Below, one piece after another: positions 20,048 through 28,905 of a stretch of 64,000 nucleotides of DNA. The translations under genes were made by a program, and so were the position numbers. The stretch spans positions 1-64,000 of the forward strand of contig JAUCBJ010001112.1 in assembly GCA_032718475.1 (NCBI GenBank), written 5' to 3'. The notes beneath the pieces were generated by a model. That model saw nothing but the letters and a program-made list of their open reading frames with translations, ran no database searches and was not told where the DNA came from. The DNA comes from Nemertoderma westbladi. Taxonomy: Eukaryota > Xenacoelomorpha > Nemertodermatida > Nemertodermatidae. Numbering within the stretch: position 1 is the stretch's first letter; every line of letters starts with the position of its first letter.

Positions 20048-20595
20048 CTCTTTATTATCCTAAAAACAATTTAAAATTAATATGAATATTGTTATATATA
20101 TAATCAAAAAAAATTCATAAGCTACTCAACACAAATAAAATATAATATCTAAACTTTAATTAATTTAATATTTTCAGAATGAGCTCGATTGAATCAGTTG
20201 AGCTCTTTATATATATATTTCAAGTTTCTACTTATACCAACCAATCATAAATAACAGTTACATTGGAAACTAATATCATAAATAAAGTTGCTTTTACAAC
20301 TGAATTCTTTATAATAAAATCAAGTCTAAACCAAGATGTGCATAATACGTTTTTAATTTTCATTGATAAAGTAGGTTTTACATGCTAATGTTTTATTATG
20401 GTGGTGTAAACTCACGCATTTACATGGGAATGTTTTTATACCTAATTCCGTGCTCACATTAAACTATCACCAATATTTACTCAATAAAGTCACCTTTACA
20501 TGCAAATACTTTATAATAATCACGCTTTGTGTTAAAAAGTTACCTTTACTAGTTAGTGTGAAACTGAAAAAGAAAAGTCTCTAGTTAATAATAAA
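20048..20595. promoter_or_regulatory. Polymerase upstream region with about 40 bp iterated repeats
   Basis: The region lies upstream of the leftward polymerase gene. TATA-like runs occur about 50 bp (tatatata near 20093-20102) and 160 bp (20208-20218) upstream of the ATG. Five related units follow, near 20281, 20365, 20406, 20482 and 20533. The shared pattern is 'ataaagt', then 'ttttacatgc', then 'aat', then 'tttataataatca', with spacings of about 40 or 80 bp. These are candidate factor-binding or origin-type iterons. No gene is present. Confidence 0.55.
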
Positions 20596-21639
20596 TCAAT
20601 CTGATACTGTTTTTATATGTTCCTTATTGTAATCTGCTACCTCTTCACTTGCTTTTGTAACTTTTATTTTCTTTGTAGGTATAGAATCATTGTTGGGAAT
20701 GGAAGATGTTTGAGATGTAGATCTGCGCTTTCTATCACTCAATGTCTCTTCGATGTATGTCTTTGGATTAAATGTGGATGAAACTACTTCTGGAAATGAC
20801 TTATTAACCTTAAACTTCCAAGTTGGTTGATATAGAATCGCGAAACCGTCTGCTATATCAGTTGATGAAACCTTTAACATCATATCGTAGAGAAACTCTA
20901 TATATGGTATGTCTTTATCGTAATGTAACTGTAAATATTTGCTTTCCTTGTCTGTAATAATTACTTTTTTTTCTTGTACATTTATTTTTACTTTAAGTCG
21001 GTCAGATAAAGCTTTATTGTCCGTATCTAGCTCTGAAAAGACACCTTCGTTACTAATTTCATAATTCCATTCATACCACAATGAATTTACTTCCGATATT
21101 GTTAAGTTAAACCCATTATAATACCTAAGACCAATAGCATCAGAATATCTAGCTGAAATCTCCCATAGTCCCATATAAGTCGTTCCTTTATATTTGCTTA
21201 CAAAACCAACAAAAGATGGGTTGGTTAAATTAACAACAGAACACTGATTTATTATTTCGAGTGGTGGTGATAACAATTCTAATATTTCTGTCTTACTCTG
21301 AAGCAATAAATTAATGAGTGATTTGTTTAGAATTTGACATTTGCCTTGCTTCTGAATATATACGTTTTCAGTAATAACACAGGTGGAAATATTTAACTTT
21401 CCTCTTGTAAATTCTATATTAGGATAAATATTACCTCTTGAAACTGGTGATTCCTTTTGTCGATTGATTAATATTTCTAAGACGTCTAGAAGGTAGAGTG
21501 TATCCTGGTAAGAGAAGCACGTTGTTACATTGCTATCGCTTGAGAGTAATATAAAGTACTTGCCATAAACAATACTATAGGTATATTTATTAAATGTAAA
21601 TTTCCAAGTATTGCTTGAAGTTTTTTTAAATAAATCCAT
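20596..21639 (-). CDS. Polinton orphan protein with nuclear-localisation-like tail, 347 aa
   Basis: I do not recognise a family. The first 260 residues alternate beta-like and helical stretches that may be degenerate internal repeats: FILLSSDSNVTTCFSYQDTL (29-48), VYIQKQGKCQILNKSLINLL (93-112), IGLRYYNGFNLTISEVNSLW (169-188) and LQLHYDKDIPYIEFLYDMML. The third resembles the PC4/p15 coactivator pattern (strand, then GxxLTxxxxxxL), but only weakly. The tail is disordered and basic with DRKRRS and PTKKIKV, the latter close to a classical nuclear localisation signal. It is the first gene of the leftward block, and a duplicated 20-mer lies upstream. A nuclear DNA-binding role is plausible but unproven. 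Confidence 0.7.
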   Translation of the reverse strand: MDLFKKTSSNTWKFTFNKYTYSIVYGKYFILLSSDSNVTTCFSYQDTLYLLDVLEILINRQKESPVSRGNIYPNIEFTRGKLNISTCVITENVYIQKQGKCQILNKSLINLLLQSKTEILELLSPPLEIINQCSVVNLTNPSFVGFVSKYKGTTYMGLWEISARYSDAIGLRYYNGFNLTISEVNSLWYEWNYEISNEGVFSELDTDNKALSDRLKVKINVQEKKVIITDKESKYLQLHYDKDIPYIEFLYDMMLKVSSTDIADGFAILYQPTWKFKVNKSFPEVVSSTFNPKTYIEETLSDRKRRSTSQTSSIPNNDSIPTKKIKVTKASEEVADYNKEHIKTVSD

Positions 21640-22256
21640 AATTAGAATGAAAACTATTTTGAAAAATAAAAACTAAATAAATGATTATTAGAATGTAAAA
21701 CTTCGGTTTATATGCTTGCTTTAATAAAACAGAGTGACTTACAGTGAGGAATATAGTTGCTTCGTGTAACAGATGCAACGTGTACAGCTAAATTTATTAC
21801 ATTAGCGTGAGTTAGAGAGTGAAATAGCAGTAACGTGTAACAGATGCAACGTGATCAATGCTAGCCCTGTCATTCTAACTTATATTCAACTTAGTTGATC
21901 GACCAGTTACATCGATAAAAGAAATCGATTATTATTAATAGTCGAATTAATGTATTCTACGCTATAGTAATTATGTTAAGGAACTAGAAGCTATTTATAA
22001 ACATCTGCTACCAGTGATGAAGATGAAGAATTCAATGACTATGGTATAACTCAGATATTTATTGCCTTTTTCTCTCGAGGTTGGATGGAAGTGTGATTGG
22101 TGAGTTGTGAGGAGTTATATCGGTCCCGGGTTCGAACCCTGTTGAATATTTTGTTATCTGAAAAATTGCAAAATTAAATTTAGTTACTGGTGAAAAATAG
22201 CGATTTGAAAAATAGTAGAAGTTACCTGTAGACACCTCTATCGTCTGTAAAATAAA
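21640..22256. other. Polinton right subterminal region
   Basis: No gene. It contains two exact copies of the 20-mer cgtgtaacagatgcaacgtg (21773-21792 and 21834-21853) and one tRNA-like B-box palindrome, gggttcgaaccc, at about 22128-22139. Next to the terminal repeat, 22185-22260 repeats the inner TIR end (gcgatttgaaaaatagtaga). Confidence 0.6.
21773..21853. promoter_or_regulatory. Duplicated 20-mer upstream of the orphan gene
   Basis: Two exact direct copies of cgtgtaacagatgcaacgtg start 61 bp apart, 134-214 bp upstream of the ATG of the leftward orphan gene. Each copy has CGTG at both ends. This is a candidate operator or enhancer; I infer that from duplication and position alone. Confidence 0.4.
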
Positions 22257-22576
22257 GGTTGTTGAAAAATTGCGATTTGAAAAATAGTAGAATTTACCTG
22301 ATGCTAAGTGTAGACACCCGAACACCTGTAAAATAAAGGTTTGTGATTGGATGCAGTACTAGCGTTGGGTGACTAATAACGCCTCTAGCGGAATAAGCGG
22401 GAACTTGAGAAGTTACCATGGTTACGGATGAAATGCTGACATCTGATTGGTTGAAATAATAACGACTACTGCTAAAGGTTGAAATGGTGGCTTCTGATTG
22501 GATGCAGTACTAGAAATGGATGGTAATGATGGGCTACGGGTGACCATGGTGCCGGTTCACAGTATTGTATACTACT
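22257..22576 (-). repeat. Polinton right terminal inverted repeat
   Basis: The reverse complement matches 2636-2956. The inner 290 bp are nearly identical, while the outer 30 bp are diverged but end TATACTACT, mirroring the left tip. The outer edge is followed at once by a LINE 3' fragment. Confidence 0.8.
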
Positions 22577-22677
22577 CATGGGTGATAGGGAGTTGTGGCG
22601 GTGCAATTTTGTTGACAAGCCGGCACAGCATTCTTAAAAATGCAGCTGCAATGCAGCATGCCGATCCTAGTAGTAGA
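22577..22677 (+). mobile_element. RTE-like LINE, 3' end fragment only
   Basis: About 100 bp identical to the 3' end of copy A (gggtgatagggagttgtggc ... gatcctagtagtag). It is extremely 5'-truncated and inserted exactly between the Polinton right end and a CR1-like LINE. Confidence 0.8.
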
Positions 22678-22689
22678 GAAAATATTAAT

Positions 22690-23481
22690 GTTATCCTGTA
22701 ACGTGTATCTATCACTAGCACAATTAATGACGTAAAATAATTTTGCATCATCAGCAAACAGTTTTGCATATGTACCGCTGATCATTTTATTTGGTAGGTC
22801 ATTAATAAAAATAATAAATAGAAGAGGTCCACAACAGGAACCTTGGGGAACCCCGGATATTATAGGATGGTAGTTTGAAAAAGTATTACCTATTTTTACA
22901 CGTTGTCGCCTACCAGTTAAATAATTTGTAAACCAATGATAGACGTTTCCACTTATGCCATAGTTACGAAGTTTTAATAGTAATTTATCAGTCACCACAG
23001 TATCAAAAGTTTTGGCGTAGTCAGTATAGACTACATCAACCATCTTTTTCTTATTTACAGCGTTTGCCCAATTATAGGAACTATTTAATAATTGTGCCTC
23101 GGTACTGCGACCACTGACAAATCCATATTGATCCTCGCTTATTAAATTATGGCTATGTAAGAAATATGAAATATCCACAACTAGTATACGTTCTAATAAA
23201 CGACATACAGACGCCGTCTGTGATATAGGTCTGTAGTTAGGGGCTAAAGAGGTATCACCCTTCTTAAAACACGGTATGATTTTAGCACTTTTCCATCGTG
23301 GTGGAAGTTCACCAGTAATTAATGACGTGTTAAATAGTTTACACAAGGGCATACAAAGTTCAAATCGTAGTATTTTGAGAACCGCAACTGGTACCCCGTC
23401 AGGTGTGCCAGTGTATTTCAATGGTAATTTACAAATGTGTTTGTAAACCTTTTGTTCTATGTACATTGATTCTATGTACAC
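22690..23481 (-). pseudogene. CR1-like reverse transcriptase, partial
   Basis: Motifs read GTPDGVPVAVLK, WKSAKIIPCFKKGD, NYRPIS, QYGFVSGRSTEAQLL, VVYTDYAKTFDTV (motif A), GVPQGSCCGPLLFIIFINDL (motif B) and AKLFADDAKLF (FADD). The frame stops soon after motif C, where the CR1 sequence ends and the RTE fragment begins; the thumb and C-terminal domain are absent. It is continuous upstream with an overlapping frame (23429-23770) from the linker between endonuclease and reverse transcriptase. Confidence 0.8.
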
Positions 23482-23772
23482 TGCTATGTATATTGAACAG
23501 TTTCTCTGTTACCAGGGGAAATAAAGGAGTAACATTATTATCATAAACACCAACAGATGAAAATTGCTCGTTCAGACATTCGCATTTTTCTATATCTGTT
23601 TCAGCTAATATTGACCCATCAGCTCTTTTAAGAGTTGATACCAGATGGTCGACTAGAAACTCTGTTCTTTGCATATTTATAGAATGCTTTTTTACAAGAC
23701 CCAGTAAGGACTTTAATTTCTTTTTGCATATGAAAATCGCGAATGGCTTTTTCACAAATAAAACAAACACGT

Positions 23773-24524
23773 CTATGGTGGTGGTCCATGGGTCTCAGAA
23801 TTATTAAAAAGACAATTATTAATATTAAAAGAAAACCCTTGATGGTCGCTCGGTTTTTGAATAGCCGAGTTTACGGCGCTATTTCCAAATGGAGGTTCAC
23901 ATTGAACATCCCCAATTAGAAATGGATCATTACACAACAACAAGTCTAGTATTGCATCATCACGGGTTGTAAAGTCAATTAATTGGCATAAGTTTGATGC
24001 TGAAACTGCATTGATAAATTTATCACATTGTGAGTTTGGCCATTTGTTTAGATCTGACCAATTAATAGCACCAAAATTGAAGTCACCCATAATGAAAACT
24101 GGTTGGGGTACCTCGCTAATTTCAATCATAAGACTGTTAACTAGATTCAAGTACTGATGCATTTCATGGTAGTTATTGTAACATGAGTCTGGCGGATGAT
24201 AAATGCAGACAATACGACATTTTTCTACAGTATTTATGTCAACGGATACACACTCTATGCTATTGTAATGTTGAGGGATAGCTACCAGGGTTGGTTGCAG
24301 ATTATTTTTACAAATGATCGCAACACCCCCGCCACACGTATTGGGTGGACGATCCTTTCGATAAAGTTTATAATCATCTTTAAACTCGCCCAAGAGTAGA
24401 GAGTCCTCGTCGTCAGGTGTGAGGTGAGTCTCGCATAGACCAACAATATCATAATTAAATGAACCAATTTGCGATTGTAGGTCGCCATATTTGTGTAGAC
24501 TGCGTATTGAACGCGCGTTTGCAA
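23773..24524 (-). pseudogene. CR1-like LINE endonuclease domain
   Basis: APE-type endonuclease landmarks: GGVAIICKNNLQP, ECVSVDINTVEKCRIVCIYH, then FIMGDFNFGAINWSD (catalytic Asp/Asn), LDLLLCNDP and PSDHQGFSFNI (SDH with catalytic His). It is split into two overlapping frames near 24282-24393, so it is frameshifted. In the intact LINE this domain nicks the target to prime reverse transcription. Confidence 0.75.
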
Positions 24525-24532
24525 AGAAGCAT

Positions 24533-25699
24533 TTAATATTCGATTGCGGTGAACGAGTAGAGGTGACTCCTACTGGTCGTTTTCCGGGATATGGGATCCG
24601 GGGTGGCTGAGCAATCCAGGTTGGAATTTGTTTGCTTTCTGCTGCAGCCGTGGGGCTCGTTTAGGTCCCACATTCTTTGACTTAAGCTGTTGAAGTGAAG
24701 CTTCCACGTATTCGTATTCCGCATCGCTAACTGAAACACTAGATCTCCAGTTTATTCTACCATCATCCGTTCGCTTATGCAGGACATATGAGTCCGATCG
24801 TTGATCAAAAACTACGAGTATGCGGCCAGATTTATCCTCATTAACGTTAAGACGTTTGCAATGTTCCCATAGAACGTTTCAATGGCGGATGGCGTCTGAA
24901 CTTAAACACGGACGCACGTAAATAGATTTGAACTGAGAAGATTTCGAAAGAAGGTGCTTCCGGCTCAACAGCAGATTGCGATCGTTGGCTGAATCAAGTT
25001 GTACCTTAATAAGTCGTGGTTTATTAGATTAGCTAGGTTTGGGGATTCGTTGGATATCTACAACTTTCATCGATGGACAATCTAGAACCGACAACAGTAA
25101 TCCAATTGTATCAACATCACTGCTGGCTGAGGGGGAGATATCATGTACATTTTTATCAGGAACTCCTTCAATAATAACAGACGATCGAATAGAATCCGAA
25201 TCATCCTTCCGGAGAATGCTGTTCACACTGCTCGGTTTGGTCCATCCGCTGGGTTGGCAGGGGCATTGGTTTTTATTTTCGAAAGCGAACCAGTGCTGGT
25301 GCCGGTACCGGTGGCAGGCTCAAGAACATCATTTGGCATAGAGTCGCCGTAGCAACTTAGTATGTGAAGTTGTAGATCGTCCATATCTCTGAATGTAAGA
25401 TCACAATTGTCACATTTCGCTGAGATTAATCGCCGTTTCCCGACATTGTTCCTTCCCATTATTTGTGTCTTGTGAGCCCTGCTAAGAGTGGACCTTCTAG
25501 GCCTAGGGTCAGCGAGATGCGATTCAACGTCATTGTCAACCCCGGGGGGACCGGTATCTTCGTCAACACCTGGGTCTTGCGACAGTACATCAATTGAGTC
25601 GTCGTCAGACTCCACAAGTAGTGTATCATAGTGATTTGTTGACCCACAAGGTGCCGACATAATTACAGTACAGCAGTGACTCTTGACAGCTTGATGCAA
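24533..25699 (-). pseudogene. CR1-like LINE ORF1 (gag-like), degenerate
   Basis: The upstream frame (25223-25699) contains a zinc-finger-like CDNCDLTFRDMDDLQLHILSC (C-x2-C-x12-H-x3-C) and acidic low-complexity sequence. Later pieces are out of frame (25029-25226, 24533-24739). It lies directly upstream of the endonuclease, as ORF1 does in CR1-type elements; the function would be nucleic-acid binding. The whole region is frameshifted. Confidence 0.55.
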
Positions 25700-25786
25700 T
25701 TCAAATAAAATTTACAGTACAGCAGTAACAGAGTTATGTTTCAGCATTTGCAGTTCGTCACAGTAAGTGCAGAAGTATATTATCTC

Positions 25787-26275
25787 ATGTTCTGGGCACT
25801 CATGTTCCACCCCAAAGCCATTGGTGAATCTGAGGCAAGTCATTAGACTAGCCTCAGTTAACACCCTTACACTCGGGTCCCCAATGCGACAAGGTGAGCA
25901 GACTGCCTTGGCAGATAAGCTTTCTCTTAGCGCAGTGGGTGTTCAAGAGCACCGAATGCAGACTGGACAGATTGATGAGGTTCTGATTAAGGACATGGGG
26001 GGGGGGGGCGGTTGGCGACTCGCCCTTGCATCAGCAGATTATAGTGGCAATGGTGGAATTGGTCTATTGATGAATCCATTCTGCACATGCAGCATTGGAC
26101 AAAATAGACCAAATCTCTAACCGCATCATCCGTTGCCACTTCTCATGTTCTGGAAGACAGGCTAAGAAATTTCCTAAGGTGGTTCTGATCGTGTGCTACT
26201 ATCCAACTAGTCTTGCCCCTGTAGAGGAGGTGGAAAAGTTCTACCCCAATTTACAAGCAGCTACTGGTGGAACCG
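25787..26275 (+). mobile_element. RTE-like LINE endonuclease fragment (N-terminal half)
   Basis: The plus strand encodes the start of the same endonuclease seen on the minus strand at 59.9-60.5 kb: PKPLVNLRQV, NTLTLGSPMRQGE, LSAVGVQEHRMQT, GGIGLLMNP, then VVLIVCYYPTS. A poly-G slippage at about 25999-26007 (ggggggggg) and a frame change near 26095 break it. Downstream it is cut off at about 26275 by an unrelated LINE. Confidence 0.75.
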
Positions 26276-27560
26276 TAGCATTACGATTGGTTTTAAATCG
26301 TTGAAGTTTACGCTAATTGGTACTACAGGAGTAGGCCCATTTCTTTGCCCTATGGGAGTCAATATGCTTAGAGAGCCGATTTTTCAATCGCCGTGTGTTG
26401 CGCTTCGATTCTTTATATTCATCATTGATATAGTCATCCTCTATTTTACCTCGGCATTTCCACATTTCATACAAGTCACTAGTAAGCTTAATGCATTGGG
26501 TCAATTGTCTTGATCTAATTCTAAGATTCTTGGATCGTTTGTGTATCTTTATCCGCGGGAGGTGCAAGTCAGCAGCATCATTTATAATTCCCTGTAGTTC
26601 AGTTGTGAGGTGGTTTAGTTGGTCAGTAGGCAGAATAGTAACATTGTCAACAGTACCCAGAAGGATATTAACATTGGCATCAATTTCATTGCTGTAACAC
26701 TGTAGTTGATGCTCTGTTGCTTGTTCCCAGAGCAGATTCTAGGTGCAGATTGTTTATGGTTTATGGGGTAATGATCTATTACAGGACTATGGGTTGAAAT
26801 AAGGAATTTGCCAACAACAGGTACATGGTCAGAAAAGTTATTTGCTGGGTCACGGTCATACACAGTACCCCCCACATTGAAGAGTGAACTACTTGTGACT
26901 ACATGGTCTATGTATGACACTCCATTGCCATAAAAGGTAGCACAAGGTCCATTGAATGATGTATGTTATTATCAATGAGGAAGGTATTAAATGTTTGCCT
27001 CTAGCTGTCGGAGATCCTTTAAGTGTGCGGGGACCTTGTATTGGCCCTAAGTCAGCATTTGCATCCATAAGGAGAATTGGTACGAATCATTGTTTGCCTC
27101 AATTATGGCTTTAGTCTACCAATGAAGTTGAGGTAAGTAAGGTTACTCTTGTTAGAGTCAGGAGCATAGCAGCTTAAGATGATAAATTTGTTATTAGTCC
27201 CTTTAAAGGATACATGAGATCCTATAATATCGTCATCAGACTTGATATGTGTGTGTTCAGAGACAAGTTTATTTTTTATGAACAGTGCAACACCACCAGA
27301 TCCACGTATTCAATCAGGATTACTCATTACAGATCCAGGAGAATAGTTACAGTAAAAATGTTTGTCAAGGTCATCCAAGATAACTCTACACTCAATTTGA
27401 TCAAGCCAATGCTCCTGTATTCCTAAAAAATAGCATTTAGTTCACAGATATAGTCTGAGCTTGTGCTAAAGCCACGCATACTAACGTTCGTACAGTGAAC
27501 GGTAATGTTTTGACTGAATTATCCATCGACTCCAATTTATCTTGTTCCTCAAATGCAGCG
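26276..27560 (-). pseudogene. LINE endonuclease region, second CR1-like family
   Basis: On the minus strand the piece MSYIDHVVTSSSLFNVGGTV followed by NNFSDHVPVVGKF (26700-26920) is the C-terminal part of an APE-type LINE endonuclease with its SDH motif. Reverse-strand frames between 27000 and 27560 carry earlier parts, interrupted by many stops. Downstream (26276-26600) a basic linker (RIKIHKRSKNLRIRSRQL) remains, but the reverse transcriptase is absent. Confidence 0.6.
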
Positions 27561-27569
27561 TCATTTACA

Positions 27570-28842
27570 TCAAAGTAACTGCCTGTGACTAGGTGCTGTG
27601 GAATGATTCAGGTCATGATGTCTTTGTTTTCCCCAGTTCATGTAGCAGGCTTCATTCTGATAACGTGATTGGTCTTTGGATTGGTGGTGGGGATTGTAGT
27701 CGGTTTGGAAGTGGTGGTTGTTTGTGTTGTATCTTGACTGGTGTGTAGTTGGATAGTGGGATTGACTTTTGGACTGATGGTGGGTTGTGTGATCCATTTG
27801 GATGTGATCCTTGTCTTTGATATGGCGTGACTGATGTTTGGTTGGGTAGTCGGAGTAGTTGGTATGATGATGGGTGCGACAATGTCCAGTATGTGGGCTG
27901 TTACTATCTAAGTGGTGTTTTTGATAGTAGGATTTAGGGGTCTGTTTTTGTGGTATAGTATATCTCTTACCTCTCTCACCCTTACTTGATGTGCTTGCAT
28001 GTCGATGGTTGAATGGTTTGTATGAGTATCTAGGATTGTATTTCCAGATAATGCCATCTGACCAGAAGCCTTCAGAGGTTACTAAAAAGACCTTCTCATT
28101 CCTTACCTCAACTTTCATGTTCTTGGAGTCATTATACTTGCGTGTAGTGATGCGATTGATGCTAATGTGATGACTGTCCAGAAAGCTAATGACATCATCC
28201 TCTGTGTTCTTATGGCTAATGCCAGTTACGTAGACAGCAGTGTACTTTTCGATTCTGAACATTCGAGGCTAGATGATGATGGTTGGCGACTATGCAATGT
28301 ATATGGTTGATCATTGTGGGCGTTATGTTTAGTGTATTTAGTTTTTCTGTAGAGGATGAGGATGTATGGAGAGGATGACTATCCATAATAGGACTTGGAA
28401 CAGGTTGATATACTGTATCCTCTGCAATCAGTGTAAGGCGTTGTTGAATATCTACTGGTTCATTCATGTGTAAGCCTGTAGCAGTGTTGTTATCACTATT
28501 GAGGCATGCAAACCGGTTATGGGTATGGGGCTGTTTTGAAATTGGAAGTGATGGTTGAACCTGATTGTCAAACGCTGTGTTATTGGCAGTAGCATGGGAT
28601 GCAGATTTCTTTGTGGTGACTTTACTCCAGATGTGGAGATTATTGTCCTCTCGAATTGGAGATTCGATGGAGTCTGTGACAATGTACTGAGAGTTTGACT
28701 CACTAAATGCATTATCTACTCTGCTGATTACTTCAAGTTTAGCCTCAAGTAAAGATCGTGCCTGGCGTTCAAATGACAGTTCTTCATTTAGCTTATTGTA
28801 TGCTTCCTTTGTCCTACTTTGCACATTCTCAATGATGCACAT
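27570..28842 (-). pseudogene. LINE ORF1 with RRM-like and His/Gln-rich segments, frameshifted
   Basis: Two overlapping frames make up the region. The upstream frame (28216-28842) has a coiled-coil-like start (TKEAYNKLNEELSFERQARS) and Ser/Asn-rich sequence. The downstream frame (27570-28262) starts with TAVYVTGISHKNTEDDVISF and NMKVEVRNEKVF, a strand-helix-strand order like a LINE ORF1p RRM, and ends in repeats of H-Q-S-K/R (THHQSKSQSHY). It lies directly upstream of the endonuclease remnant. An RTE LINE is inserted immediately upstream at 28906. Confidence 0.6.
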
Positions 28843-28905
28843 GCGTGATTGAAGAACTGCGATTGCTGCTAGGAGATTGTGTATATGTGGTGATGTAGTG
28901 TAATC

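Larger units (their letters stand above)
2636..22576. mobile_element. Polinton/Maverick (adintovirus-like) element, about 20 kb
   Basis: Long inverted terminal repeats flank a full Polinton gene set: integrase, protein-primed family B DNA polymerase, packaging ATPase, adenovirus-type protease, major capsid protein and penton-like proteins. Virion genes run rightwards; replication genes run leftwards from the right end. The termini read AGTAGTATA... and ...TATACTACT, matching the AG/CT ends usual for Polintons. The expected 6 bp target duplication is not visible (flanks agcacc and catggg), probably because a LINE fragment abuts the right end. An RTE LINE (12621-14593) interrupts the element. 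The polymerase carries one in-frame stop and the integrase one frameshift, so this copy is likely inactive. Confidence 0.9.
22678..25700 (-). mobile_element. Degenerate CR1/Jockey-type LINE (ORF1, endonuclease, partial reverse transcriptase)
   Basis: Read leftwards from 25699: a gag-like ORF1 with a zinc knuckle, an apurinic-type endonuclease (about 24524-23773), then a reverse transcriptase cut off after its catalytic motif at 22678. Several frameshifts separate the parts. The 3' end was lost where the RTE fragment and the Polinton end adjoin. Confidence 0.75.
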
